A stretch of DNA of 64,000 bases from Chitinophagaceae bacterium (lineage in GTDB: Bacteria > Bacteroidota > Bacteroidia > Chitinophagales > Chitinophagaceae): contig SCVK01000305.1 of the NCBI GenBank assembly GCA_004297075.1, forward strand, positions 1 through 64,000, written 5' to 3'. Position numbers and translations under genes: made by a program. The notes below the pieces were generated by a model that saw nothing but the letters and a program-made list of their open reading frames with translations, did not search any database and was not told the DNA's origin. Each line of letters starts with the position of its first letter. Within the stretch, counting starts at the first letter, position 1. Positions 39,018 through 49,112 of the stretch are shown here, piece by piece.

Positions 39018-41240
39018 TTACTGACCGATCTGCTGCAGATATGCCGATAGTTTCTCCAGCGATGCAGCCACTACCCCGATCTGTTCCTGCGCCTCTTTCC
39101 AGTTGCGTTGTTCTATGGCTTCGCGCACACCGGGAATGGTTTTTACACCATAGCCTGTATAAAAACCCGGTGCATACAACGTGTGTTTGTACCAGCTTCT
39201 GCGAGGCAAGCCATTAGTGGTTAACAACTGCTGCTCTGCCCGGTACAGGGCCTGGTTCAATGCAGCAGTATTGGCACCCGTAGCAGAGGCTTTTGTCCAG
39301 ACAGCGGCCAGTTGATCGGTACTTTTCTCCAGCAATGTCAACGCATTCAGTAAAGGCGAAAAATCAAGATAGGGCACTTCTGCTTTTGCTGCCGGTGCTT
39401 TCTTTTTTTCGGTAGGATCATTGGCCAGTGCATAACCATTATTGCGGATCAGTTCATTTTCTGCGGCCGTGCTTTCGCGCAGCTGGTCGGTCTGGTTCAG
39501 CAGGTCTTTCACATAATCGCTCACGGTGCGTTGCAGACTGCGGAAATCAAAAGGCAGTGTTTCTGCATTGGCCATGCGAAGGGCCGCGCGACCGGCAGTT
39601 TGTGCCAAAGCCACGCCATAGAAAAATCCGGGGTCTTTAAACCGGCTGTAATCATCATACGAATCATAGATCGAATGGTATTCGCCGCCATCATCTTCTC
39701 CACCATACCCGATATTCAAAGAAGGAATACCGGCATGTTGGATAAAAGAAGAATAATCGGAACCCGAACCCATCGCGTTTACTTTAAAACTGGTTTTGGC
39801 CATCGCTTCTTTTTTGGCTTTGGCGTTGGATGCCTCTACCGCCGTAACCGCTTTCTTTCTTTCAAACACAGAAACACGGGTTTGCGGGTCGGTTACCTCT
39901 TTACTGATCTCAGTTATTAATGTTTCCAATGCATGCGAGCCATCCACACCCAGAAAACCCCTGCCATTACCATCTGAATTAATATACACCACCGTTTTCT
40001 GCTGCAGTTCGGTTATATGATCTTCTACCCATTCAGTAGAGCCCAGCAATCCGGGTTCTTCGGCATCCCAGGCACAATACACAAGTGTTCGTTTGGGTTT
40101 CCAGCCGGTTTTTACCAGTTCGCCAATAGACTGCGCTTCTTCCAGCAAAGCCGCCGCTCCGCTAATGGGGTCGTTAGCGCCATTTACCCAGGCATCGTGA
40201 TGGTTACCGCGTATCACCCACTGGTCGGGAAACTGTGAGCCGGCCATTTTGGCAATTACATTATAGGCGGGTTTCAGCTGCCAGTTAAAATCTACTTTCA
40301 AATGCACTTTCGCCTTACCGGGACCGATATGGTAGGTAAACGGCAAAGCGCCCCGCCAGTCGGCCGGTGCTACCGGACCTTCCAATGCCTGTAACAATGG
40401 TTGCGCATCATGGTAACTAATGGGTAATACCGGAATTTTCAGCAGGTTGGGAGCTTCCAAACGATCTAAACGTTTGGCATTTTCCGTGGCACCTATATTG
40501 GGCGTTAATGGATCGCCGGGGTAGATCACCATATCCATGATAGATCCACGCTGCACACCATACTCATTTTTGAATGCGCCTTTCGGATATACATCGCCCT
40601 GGTAGTAACCATCATCTTTGGGGTCAGAATAAATGATGCAACCAATGGCACCATGTTCCTGCGCCACCTTGGGTTTGATACCGCGCCAGCTGCGGCCATA
40701 TTTAGCGATCACAATTTTTCCTTTTACGCTAATGCCCAGGCTCTCCAGCACTTCATAGTCCTGCGGCAAACCATAATTCACAAATACCAGTTCGCCCGTC
40801 ACATCCCCATCGGCGCTCCAGGCGTTGTATGTAGGTAATTGATCATCCTGGTTCGAAGTACCGTCTTCTTTCAGCGCCGGCTCTTTCAGCAAGGCTTTGT
40901 ATACGGTAGGCGATACCATTTCCAGCACACGCGTTTTGGGTGTGGGAAACAATACCTGGTAGGTTTCTATTTTAGCGTCCCAGCCATAGGCTTTGAATTT
41001 TTGCAGGATATTTTCTGCCACAGCTTTTCCACCCACCGATCCCACATGATGCGGCACGGCAGATAGTTCCTTGATCACTTTCCCGATCCTATCGGCGCTT
41101 AACTGTGCATCAAATTTCTGTTCCAGTTGCTTTTGTGCAAGGGTCGAATTTTCGGTAAACCCGGTGATCGTTTTTTGGGCCGCTGCCTCTCCGGTAAAAC
41201 TCAGTGCGGCCAGCAGACCGCATGCAAATAATCTTCTCAT
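39018..41240 (-). CDS. M28-family metallopeptidase with PA domain (glutamate carboxypeptidase II-like)
   Basis: 'VIRGNHHDAWVNGANDPISGAAALLE', 'YCAWDAEEPGLLGSTEW', 'GSGSDYSSFIQHAGIPSLNIGYGG'. Confidence 0.95.
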   Translation of the reverse strand: MRRLFACGLLAALSFTGEAAAQKTITGFTENSTLAQKQLEQKFDAQLSADRIGKVIKELSAVPHHVGSVGGKAVAENILQKFKAYGWDAKIETYQVLFPTPKTRVLEMVSPTVYKALLKEPALKEDGTSNQDDQLPTYNAWSADGDVTGELVFVNYGLPQDYEVLESLGISVKGKIVIAKYGRSWRGIKPKVAQEHGAIGCIIYSDPKDDGYYQGDVYPKGAFKNEYGVQRGSIMDMVIYPGDPLTPNIGATENAKRLDRLEAPNLLKIPVLPISYHDAQPLLQALEGPVAPADWRGALPFTYHIGPGKAKVHLKVDFNWQLKPAYNVIAKMAGSQFPDQWVIRGNHHDAWVNGANDPISGAAALLEEAQSIGELVKTGWKPKRTLVYCAWDAEEPGLLGSTEWVEDHITELQQKTVVYINSDGNGRGFLGVDGSHALETLITEISKEVTDPQTRVSVFERKKAVTAVEASNAKAKKEAMAKTSFKVNAMGSGSDYSSFIQHAGIPSLNIGYGGEDDGGEYHSIYDSYDDYSRFKDPGFFYGVALAQTAGRAALRMANAETLPFDFRSLQRTVSDYVKDLLNQTDQLRESTAAENELIRNNGYALANDPTEKKKAPAAKAEVPYLDFSPLLNALTLLEKSTDQLAAVWTKASATGANTAALNQALYRAEQQLLTTNGLPRRSWYKHTLYAPGFYTGYGVKTIPGVREAIEQRNWKEAQEQIGVVAASLEKLSAYLQQIGQ

Positions 41241-41366
41241 GTAGGGTTGGGAATTGTTGATACAGCAATTTAAGGAATTACCATGGGTATGTTACCGGCT
41301 TTTGTATTTCATGGCATCCCGGTTGTGTCACTCACTTGTGCGGTTGGTACCACTCCGGCAACACGC

Positions 41367-41723
41367 GGGACTAAAGTCCCTGAAGAAATGTTCTTTCAAA
41401 ATTTCTTACCCACGCCCTTCAGGGCGTGGCAAAATAAAAACCAGCCGCATTTCAAGGAAGGATTCGGTAATATGCCCTTGCTATTTAAACCCATTTTATT
41501 AAGCTAATTGATTCACTATTGCCGCACCCTTCAGGGCGTGGATCGAAAGACCTCTCCTTGATTTGTTATCCGGGTTTTAGCCCGGAGATAAGTACTAACC
41601 AATATGTCCTTTTGTTTTCTTCAATCACACTATACACATCCAGCACCTCTCACTCCATTGCCGCGCCCTTCAGGGCGTGGACCTAATGGTTCCTCTCTGA
41701 TCCCATATTCGGGCTTTAGCCCG
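41367..41723. repeat. Palindrome array: three CCRCRCCCTTCAGGGCGTGG units plus related GGGACTAAAGTCCC, TCCGGGTTTTAGCCCGGA and CGGGCTTTAGCCCG
   Basis: Hairpins at 41367-41380, 41410-41429, 41522-41541, 41569-41586, 41661-41680, 41710-41723; second and third units have a 139 bp period. Confidence 0.88.
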
Positions 41724-41739
41724 GAGTATTATAAGAATT

Positions 41740-43392
41740 CTATTTAAACATAACCGGATGCATCTCATCCCACTGCGTAGCATCCTGGTAAGCTTTGGCC
41801 GCCGCCAGAATCGCGGCTTCATCATACAGTTTGCCGATCAGTGTAATGCTGGTGGGCAGGTTATTCCTTTTATCAAAACCCGTAGGCACACATACCACCG
41901 GGTGTCCGGTCAGATTCGTGATGGCACCCTGGTTACCGCTTCCCCGGGTTGGACAGATCAGCACATCAATCTCTTTCATCGCTTCATTCACCTGCTGCAT
42001 CAACAGGTAACGGTGGCGGTTGGCATTGATATATTCCACCGCCGGCACAAAACGCGACGTGCGGAAACTATTGGGCCAGTCGCCCCGGCCCTGCCTTGTC
42101 ATTTCGTCATCCAGATTGGTACGCGTAAAATCATCAAAAGCTGCGGCACATTCGGCACCGATCACAATATCCATGATGGCATAATGATACTGCACACTAT
42201 CAGGAAAATTGATCGGCACCAGTTCTACACCCATTTGTTTATACGCTTCCAGCACTTTCCATTCGCTGCGGCTGGTATCGGTAATGCGGTCGTAATAATT
42301 TTTGGCATAGGCCACCCGCATTTTTTTAACATCGGCCTTGGGCTGGTAGTTAAAGGGTTGGTTCACGGCGCTCTGGTCTAGTCCATCGGTGCCGTGTATA
42401 TAATTGAACACCACCGCTGCGTCTTCCGCACTGCGGCAAATGGGCCCTACTTTATCCAGGCTCCAGCTCAGTGTCATGGCGCCGCTGCGGCTGATGCTGC
42501 CAAATGTGGGCCGCAATCCCGTAGCACCACAGGTAGAAGAGGGAGAGGTGATCGATCCCCAGGTTTCAGTCCCAATGGCAAAAGGTACCAGTCCGGCTAC
42601 GGTTGCAGAAGCCGATCCCGCCGATGAACCCGATGATCCTGTATGCAGGTTCCAGGGGTTTTTGGTGCGGCCGCCATACCAGTAATCGCCCATGGCCAGT
42701 GCACCCAGTGTAAACTTGGCCACGAGTACAGCGCCCGCATTTTGTAATTGCGTATATACAAAAGCATCCTGTTCTATCACCTGGTTTTTATACGGTGCCG
42801 CACCCCAGGTGGTTTTGGTTCCTTTTACGGCAAAGAGATCTTTTAATCCGTAGGGAATGCCGTGCAGCGGACCGCGGTATTTACCCGCAGCTATTTCAGC
42901 ATCTGCCTGCCGGGCCTGCTGCAGGGCTATTTCTTCCGTTACTGAGATCACACATTGTAGTGTATCGCCGAAGCGGCGGATCCGGTCAATAAAAAATTTC
43001 GTGAGCTCCACCGAACTGATCTTTTTGTTTTTGATCAGCGAAGCCAGTTGCAGGATATTGTAAAAAGCGAGATCGTTTATATTAACGGGCAGTGATACTT
43101 TGGAGGAAATGTTCCAGTTGATCTTCTCCTGTTTATCGTTGAACTGCATACCGGGCAATACCGGGCTTTGCCAGAGGCTCATCGGCACATTATTGTTCAA
43201 TCGTTTTTTGTGCATAAGTCGGTAAAGCAACATATTCTCTTTTACCCCATCGTACATACTGTCGATCTCTGTTTGGGTAAAACTCAGATCCAGCAAATGA
43301 GCCGCTGCCGGCAGATCATTTTTGGTAAGCGTGTCCTGCGCCTGTGTTTGCATACTGCATAACAAGGCCAGCGCAATGATCGTTTTTCTCAT
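41740..43392 (-). CDS. Amidase (amidase signature family)
   Basis: 'LHGIPYGLKDLFAVKGTKTTWGA', 'GSSGSSAGSASATVAGLVPFAIGTETWGSI'. Confidence 0.95.
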   Translation of the reverse strand: MRKTIIALALLCSMQTQAQDTLTKNDLPAAAHLLDLSFTQTEIDSMYDGVKENMLLYRLMHKKRLNNNVPMSLWQSPVLPGMQFNDKQEKINWNISSKVSLPVNINDLAFYNILQLASLIKNKKISSVELTKFFIDRIRRFGDTLQCVISVTEEIALQQARQADAEIAAGKYRGPLHGIPYGLKDLFAVKGTKTTWGAAPYKNQVIEQDAFVYTQLQNAGAVLVAKFTLGALAMGDYWYGGRTKNPWNLHTGSSGSSAGSASATVAGLVPFAIGTETWGSITSPSSTCGATGLRPTFGSISRSGAMTLSWSLDKVGPICRSAEDAAVVFNYIHGTDGLDQSAVNQPFNYQPKADVKKMRVAYAKNYYDRITDTSRSEWKVLEAYKQMGVELVPINFPDSVQYHYAIMDIVIGAECAAAFDDFTRTNLDDEMTRQGRGDWPNSFRTSRFVPAVEYINANRHRYLLMQQVNEAMKEIDVLICPTRGSGNQGAITNLTGHPVVCVPTGFDKRNNLPTSITLIGKLYDEAAILAAAKAYQDATQWDEMHPVMFK

Positions 43393-43411
43393 GTGTATAT
43401 TTTATCTGTGT

Positions 43412-44254
43412 TTATTCTTCGTTTAAAAAAGTATTACCCTGTTTGATATCGCCGGTTTCAAATCCTTTTTTAAACCAGTACATCCGTTGTTTGGAACTGC
43501 CATGTGTAAAAGCATCAGGAACCACGGTACCCCCACTTCTTTGTTGCAAACGATCATCACCAATGGCATTGGCGGCATTCAGCGCCGATTCCAGGTCGCC
43601 GCTTTCCATGAAGTTTTTCATTTGCTGATTGCGGTTGGCCCATACGCCCGCATAAAAATCGGCCTGCAGTTCTGTTTTTACCGATAACTTATTGGATTCA
43701 GTTTTACTGAGTGTTTGCCTTTCCTGTTCCGTTTTCTCAAATACACCCATCAGCTGCTGCACATGGTGCCCCACTTCGTGTGCAATTACATAAGCCATTG
43801 CAAATTCGCCCGGTGCGCCAAAGCGGGAATCGAGTTCGGAGAAAAAAGAAAGGTCTAAATAAAGTTTTTCATCTGCCGGACAATAAAAAGGTCCCGTAGC
43901 CGCACTCGAAAATCCGCAACCGGATTGGGTTTGTTCGGTAAAGAGAACGAGTGTGGGTTTGCGATAGGTTTCGTTTCTCTCTTTAAAAATGGCCGACCAC
44001 ACATCTTCTGTATCGGCCAGCACAACTTTTGAAAAAGAAGCCAGTTTTTCTTCCGCTTCGCTTCTGGGTGAAGCAATGGTTTGCGTTTGCTGTTGTTCTA
44101 CAACATTGTTTAAGAGGGTGGAAGGGTCTCCACCCAGTAACAGGTAAATGATGCCGATCACAATCGTGCCAATGCCGCCTTTCAGTATCATTCCGCCACC
44201 AATACCCCGGCGGTCTTCCACATTGTCGCTTTCTCTTCTGCCTTGCCATCTCAT
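43412..44254 (-). CDS. Neutral zinc metallopeptidase (YpfJ-like)
   Basis: Start 'MRWQGRRESDNVEDRRG'; 'AYVIAHEVGHHVQQLMG', 'ELQADFYAGVWA'. Confidence 0.92.
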   Translation of the reverse strand: MRWQGRRESDNVEDRRGIGGGMILKGGIGTIVIGIIYLLLGGDPSTLLNNVVEQQQTQTIASPRSEAEEKLASFSKVVLADTEDVWSAIFKERNETYRKPTLVLFTEQTQSGCGFSSAATGPFYCPADEKLYLDLSFFSELDSRFGAPGEFAMAYVIAHEVGHHVQQLMGVFEKTEQERQTLSKTESNKLSVKTELQADFYAGVWANRNQQMKNFMESGDLESALNAANAIGDDRLQQRSGGTVVPDAFTHGSSKQRMYWFKKGFETGDIKQGNTFLNEE

Positions 44255-44355
44255 GGGTTTCGGATTTAAGGTTGTTCTCAATGCTGTAACAGTACCATTG
44301 GCGAATGGTTCAGATCTGAGCCATACATGATGATGCTATTGCTGCACAAAACCAG

Positions 44356-44817
44356 TTACTCTTCTTTGATCTTCCGGTTCAGGTATCCTTCATAATCAGG
44401 TATCGTGGTTTCATACTCGCCGTGCATAAAGGGAGAGGTCATGATAAAATCTGCCGTAGCCCTGTCGCAGGCCATAGGTATGTTCCAGGCAACACATAAA
44501 CGAAGCAATGCCTTTACATCACTGTCGTGAGGCTGTGCTTCCATGGGATCCCAGAAAAAAAACATCATGTCAATCTCACCATTGGCAATCATGGCACCTA
44601 TCTGCTGGTCGCCGCCCAGCGGACCACTCAGCAGTTTTTTTACAGGCCTGTCCAGCGTCTCTTCCAGCAACCTGCCGGTGGTGCCGGTAGCAAAAAGTTC
44701 GTGTTTAGCAAGAGCCGTTGCATTGTGTTTGGCCCATTCCAGCAGGTCTGTTTTTTTATGATCATGCGCCACCAGCGCTATTCTTTTCCGTTTACCGAGA
44801 ATTTTTACAGTATGCAT
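44356..44817 (-). CDS. mgsA: Methylglyoxal synthase
   Basis: 'IALVAHDHKKTDLLEWA', 'FATGTTGRLLEE', 'SGPLGGDQQIGAMIANGEIDMMFFFWDPM'. Confidence 0.97.
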   Translation of the reverse strand: MHTVKILGKRKRIALVAHDHKKTDLLEWAKHNATALAKHELFATGTTGRLLEETLDRPVKKLLSGPLGGDQQIGAMIANGEIDMMFFFWDPMEAQPHDSDVKALLRLCVAWNIPMACDRATADFIMTSPFMHGEYETTIPDYEGYLNRKIKEE

Positions 44818-44877
44818 GTTTTTATAATTAATACGCCCTATGAAGGTAAGGTAACCGTTGTTTACAAAAGGATCTTG

Positions 44878-45819
44878 TTAGCGCGTTTGCGCGTAAAAAC
44901 TTTTGCGCCAGCGAACGGCGATCCATGCAGAGAAAGGAATCAGCAAAAAAATCAGCCATGCTAGCGAGAGTGGCCCCGTCATCAATAATAAAAGATAACA
45001 CAGCAATAGAACATACAGCGGATATATAAACAGTAGTACGCCAAACAAAACAGAGTCATAAAAAACAGTGCCCCGGGTTTTTTGCTGCACCAGTTTTTTA
45101 ACTGGATAGTACAGTGGCGCATGTATACAACAGGCCGGTAAAGCAATACAGGCACAACTGATTTTTTCTGCCCACGTTAAACACTTGTTATTCGGCAGTT
45201 CTATTCTTTGGTTGATTTCATCATAGACTATTTTGTTGAAACAGATCAGGCTGCGGGCTTCCTCTTCATAAGGCAAGAGCGTTTTTGGCAACAGCGGTTT
45301 AGCAAAATGCAGATGTACTTCTTTACCAAATCGACGAAAATGATCGAATGCAATTCCCATCGGTAATACAGAAAAACCGGGCAGGTTCCGGTTTTCCCAG
45401 GTGATGCGGCCGGCACCTTTTTTAAATGGTTGCAACTGGTGTGTATTCAAACAGATCCCCTCAATAAAAATCAGCACAATTCCACCTCCCGTCAGCACTT
45501 CTTTACTTTGCCGAAAAGCCCGTTCATTCAGGTGCAGGTTTTCCTTACCCTCGCGCAAACGATAAATGGGGATCATATTCAGCAGGCGGAGCAGGGTATT
45601 GTGCCAGGGTTTGTGAAATGCATCGCCCCGGGCCAGAAAATGTACAGGCCGGTCAAACTGCGCGCCAATCACAATGGCATCCAGAAAGGAGTTGGGGTGG
45701 TTGGCCACCAACAGCATCGGACCGGCAATCGCCAGCGATTCCCTGCCCGTTACGGTGGTTTTGGTGCAGAAGATCCTCAGTGCCAGCCGGACCCATATTT
45801 TAACGAGGGAATAGAACAA
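44878..45819 (-). CDS. PlsC-like 1-acylglycerol-3-phosphate acyltransferase
   Basis: 'LLVANHPNSFLDAIVIG', 'IVLIFIEGICLN', C-terminal TMs. Confidence 0.85.
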   Translation of the reverse strand: MFYSLVKIWVRLALRIFCTKTTVTGRESLAIAGPMLLVANHPNSFLDAIVIGAQFDRPVHFLARGDAFHKPWHNTLLRLLNMIPIYRLREGKENLHLNERAFRQSKEVLTGGGIVLIFIEGICLNTHQLQPFKKGAGRITWENRNLPGFSVLPMGIAFDHFRRFGKEVHLHFAKPLLPKTLLPYEEEARSLICFNKIVYDEINQRIELPNNKCLTWAEKISCACIALPACCIHAPLYYPVKKLVQQKTRGTVFYDSVLFGVLLFIYPLYVLLLCYLLLLMTGPLSLAWLIFLLIPFSAWIAVRWRKSFYAQTR

Positions 45820-46021
45820 GGCGGATATTTATACTGCTAAATGTAACAAATCAATGTCGCCCGGAGATGTTGAAAACGAATAGGTTATTCCCATTTTATC
45901 TGTATTTTATTGTATTTTTCTATTTAGATTCAGAAAATAACTAATTCGGGGGCAAATGCCGTTTTGTTTTAGCAAAATCAGCGCATAGAGCCTGTCCAGA
46001 ATTTCTCTCCTTCCCGGGCAC

Positions 46022-46050
46022 AAAAAAACCACCGCATCCCTGCGGTGGCC
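46022..46050 (-). terminator. Rho-independent terminator of recA
   Basis: On minus strand CCACCGC-agggat-GCGGTGG followed by TTTTTTT. Confidence 0.9.
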
Positions 46051-46077
46051 TTACTAACTAACCCATCAAAAACAAGT

Positions 46078-47088
46078 TTATGCTTCAGCCGCAGCTTTTA
46101 CTTCAATGATCTTGGCCCTGATCTTGGCCTCTATTTCATTGGCCAGTTCAGGATTATCGTGTAACAGGGATTTTACCGAATCGCGACCCTGACCCAGTTT
46201 ATTGGTTTCATAACTAAACCAGGACCCGCTTTTCTGCACAATGCCCAGTTCTACTCCCATATCAATGATCTCGCCCAGTTTGCTGATGCCTTCTCCGAAA
46301 ATAATATCAAATTCTGCTGCACGGAACGGTGGTGCTACTTTGTTCTTCACCACTTTTACTTTTACGTGGTTTCCGATTGCGGAATCCCCGTCTTTTACCT
46401 GTGTCATCCGGCGGATATCCAGCCTAACTGATGCATAGAATTTCAGCGCATTACCTCCGGTGGTTGTTTCGGGGTTGCCGAACATTACACCGATCTTCTC
46501 GCGCAGCTGGTTAATGAAAATACAGATCGTATTGGTTTTATTAATGGTAGCAGTGAGTTTACGCAGCGCCTGGCTCATCAGCCTGGCGTGCAGCCCCATT
46601 TTACTATCGCCCATTTCGCCTTCCAGTTCACTTTTGGGAACCAGGGCTGCCACCGAGTCGATCACTACCACGTCCAATGCACCGGAAAGGATCAGCCTGT
46701 CGGCGATCTCCAGTGCCTGTTCACCATAATCCGGTTGCGAGATCAATAGGTTATCTACATCTACACCCAATTTCTGCGCATAAGAACTATCAAATGCGTG
46801 TTCCGCATCTATAATGGCACACATCCCGCCTTTTTTCTGTGCCTCCGCAATCACGTGAATAGCGATCGTGGTTTTACCGGATGATTCCGGTCCATATATT
46901 TCAATAATTCTTCCCTTTGGCAAACCACCCACACCTAGCGCGGCATCTAAACCAATCGATCCGGTAGAAATCACTTCCATCGGCTCCTGGCTTTTTTCAT
47001 TCATCATCATCACACTACCCTTACCATAATCTTTATCGATCTTGTCGATCGTCAGCTTTAACGCCTTCAGCTTGTCTGCATTACTCAT
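46078..47088 (-). CDS. recA: Recombinase RecA
   Basis: '[30 protein letters not shown]', '[21 protein letters not shown]'-type motifs. Confidence 0.99.
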   Translation of the reverse strand: MSNADKLKALKLTIDKIDKDYGKGSVMMMNEKSQEPMEVISTGSIGLDAALGVGGLPKGRIIEIYGPESSGKTTIAIHVIAEAQKKGGMCAIIDAEHAFDSSYAQKLGVDVDNLLISQPDYGEQALEIADRLILSGALDVVVIDSVAALVPKSELEGEMGDSKMGLHARLMSQALRKLTATINKTNTICIFINQLREKIGVMFGNPETTTGGNALKFYASVRLDIRRMTQVKDGDSAIGNHVKVKVVKNKVAPPFRAAEFDIIFGEGISKLGEIIDMGVELGIVQKSGSWFSYETNKLGQGRDSVKSLLHDNPELANEIEAKIRAKIIEVKAAAEA

Positions 47089-47151
47089 TGTCGTAGAATT
47101 TAAGGATCAAAATTAATGGAGTGGTAAAAGTATCTGTTTTTTCTTATTCAC

Positions 47152-47190
47152 ACTAATTTTTTTAGTATTTTTTTTACTAACGTATTTAGT
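47152..47190. promoter_or_regulatory. Two ACTAA-N5-TTAGT dyads upstream of recA
   Basis: 47152-47166 ACTAAtttttTTAGT and 47176-47190 ACTAAcgtatTTAGT, 24 bp apart. Confidence 0.5.
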
Positions 47191-47279
47191 TTGGTCTTAT
47201 TGTGGTCTTTATTCCGTTGTAAATATAGGGGTGCGAGCCGGTCAGTAATCGGGTATTTATACTGTCTGTAACCTGTTTT

Positions 47280-47795
47280 TCAACCCTTTTGCGGGATCTC
47301 ATAGACCATATCTGCATTCCAGCCATGGTATTCAAAATAACCCAGGGTCCGGAACCCCAGTTGCTGGTAATAGTGTACGGCCCGCTGGTTGCCGGTTTGT
47401 ACCCCTCCCCATAAAATCAGCCGGGTAACTTTACCGTTACTGAGATCGTTAATCATATAAGTAAAAAGCAAGCGGCCCAGGCCACGGCCCTGCCAGTCAT
47501 CTGCCACAGAAGGTGCAAAACTGGCATCGGTATCGGGGTCTAAGTCTAAACCATAGGAAGAAAGCCTGGGTGCATCATGCTGCAGGAATCCCTGGCGGAG
47601 AATGGCATACGCAACGATCCGGTTTTCTTCGGTGGCGATATAAGCCGTATTTTTCGGGTCCTGGTAAAAAAGGATAAGCGAATTTATATCAAATGGGTGC
47701 GGACCAAAATAGGACCGGGTTTCCTTTCCGAGCGCTGCGAGATAGGTTACGAGCTGTTCCTGGTCCCCTGTGTCAAATTTTCTAATTACCGGCAA
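47280..47795 (-). CDS. GNAT-family N-acetyltransferase
   Basis: 'APSVADDWQGRGLGRLLFTYMIND', 'NQRAVHYYQQLGFRTLGYFEY'; possible TTG start at 47795, start uncertain. Confidence 0.8.
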   Translation of the reverse strand: MPVIRKFDTGDQEQLVTYLAALGKETRSYFGPHPFDINSLILFYQDPKNTAYIATEENRIVAYAILRQGFLQHDAPRLSSYGLDLDPDTDASFAPSVADDWQGRGLGRLLFTYMINDLSNGKVTRLILWGGVQTGNQRAVHYYQQLGFRTLGYFEYHGWNADMVYEIPQKG

Positions 47796-47802
47796 CTTTT
47801 TT

Positions 47803-48444
47803 ATGCATAAAAATATCTTTTTTACGGTTTTCTTATCGCTGATAGTGGTAAGCGGTACGGCACAGGACAACTGGAAACAGACAGGAGAGAAGGACGGCAT
47901 TAAAACCTACTCACAAAAAAGAAGCGATTCAAAGATCAATTCGGTAAAACTGGAAGCCGTGTTCCAGACAACACTCTCACAGCTAACCGCCGTGATTGCG
48001 GATGTGTCTGCGTATGATGACTGGATCTTTAACAGCCGCTCCACCCGATTACTGAAACAGGTTTCGCCTGCTGAATTATATTATTATTCCGAAGTGATCT
48101 TTCCCTGGCCAACTGTAAACCGTGATTTTGTTTCGCATGTGGTTATCAGCCAGAACACAGCCACCAAAGAAGTAAACATTAAAGCCAATAACGTAAGCGG
48201 ATGGGAACCGAAAAAACCAAAACTGGTTCGGATCGATTATTCGGAAGGAAACTGGCAGTTAATCCCCCTCACTAACAAAGAAATACGTGTGATCTATACT
48301 TTGCAGGTAGACCCCGGCGGCGATCTGCCCGCCTGGATCATCAACTCTTTTTCTGCCAGGGGGTTGATACAGACTTTCAAAAATCTGCGCATGCAACTTA
48401 CCAAAACAAGAGCCCTTAATAAACCTTCGTTTATTACGGATTGA
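47803..48444 (+). CDS. Secreted START/SRPBCC-like lipid-binding domain protein
   Basis: Signal peptide; 'WKQTGEKDGIKTYSQKRSDS', 'VIFPWPTVNRDFVSHVV'. Confidence 0.8.
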   Translation: MHKNIFFTVFLSLIVVSGTAQDNWKQTGEKDGIKTYSQKRSDSKINSVKLEAVFQTTLSQLTAVIADVSAYDDWIFNSRSTRLLKQVSPAELYYYSEVIFPWPTVNRDFVSHVVISQNTATKEVNIKANNVSGWEPKKPKLVRIDYSEGNWQLIPLTNKEIRVIYTLQVDPGGDLPAWIINSFSARGLIQTFKNLRMQLTKTRALNKPSFITD

Positions 48445-48560
48445 TACAGCTTCTTTCCTTCTGTACATAAGATGCTACCATCATCTACCGGCAAAACCGT
48501 TCAGCATTTGTTTGCTCCTGCTGTGGACCTTTCTTTCTATCTTGTTTTCAAACAAATACA

Positions 48561-49100
48561 ATGAAACCTATCTACGTTTTCGCCAGCCTCTTCCTGCTTG
48601 TTTGCACGGCAAAAGCACAACAGCCGAAAGTAAATCCGATTATTAAATCTTACGGATCCGTCTGGGAAATTCCCAACGCTACAGAAAAGCCGGATAAGAA
48701 AATGGAGTACAAGATCCTGGTAGATATCACCAACCAGGCAGAGAAACCCGATACCCTGAATCTGTATCTCGAAGCCATTGCCACACTCATGAATCTGCAT
48801 GGTTCAGCTGGTGTACCGGCCAATAAAATGAAAGTGGTAGTAGTGATCCATAAAATGGCCACTTTTTCCATCCTGAACCAGGAAAAATACCGGCAGAAAT
48901 TCAAGACGGATAATCACAACCTGCCGCTGATCTCGGAACTGAGTAATGCGGGGGTGCAGTTTTTTGTATGCGGACAAAACCTCATCCGCGGAAAACTCAC
49001 CGAAAACGATATCACACCTGAAGTGAAAGTGGCTACTTCCGCCTTAACAACCCTTACCACTTACCAGTTAAAAGGGTACGCGATGATCAACTTCAAATAA
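48561..49100 (+). CDS. Secreted DsrE-family protein
   Basis: 'YKILVDITNQAEKPDTLNLYLEAIATLMNLHGSAG', 'LSNAGVQFFVCGQNL'. Confidence 0.8.
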   Translation: MKPIYVFASLFLLVCTAKAQQPKVNPIIKSYGSVWEIPNATEKPDKKMEYKILVDITNQAEKPDTLNLYLEAIATLMNLHGSAGVPANKMKVVVVIHKMATFSILNQEKYRQKFKTDNHNLPLISELSNAGVQFFVCGQNLIRGKLTENDITPEVKVATSALTTLTTYQLKGYAMINFK

Positions 49101-49112
49101 AGCAATCCCGTT

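Noticed and set aside
41367-41723. Possible CRISPR array
   Set aside because: Hairpin units differ in sequence and spacing (112 and 139 bp), inconsistent with repeat-spacer structure
41758-42381. 207 aa plus-strand ORF
   Set aside because: Antisense to the amidase gene, which has clear signature motifs
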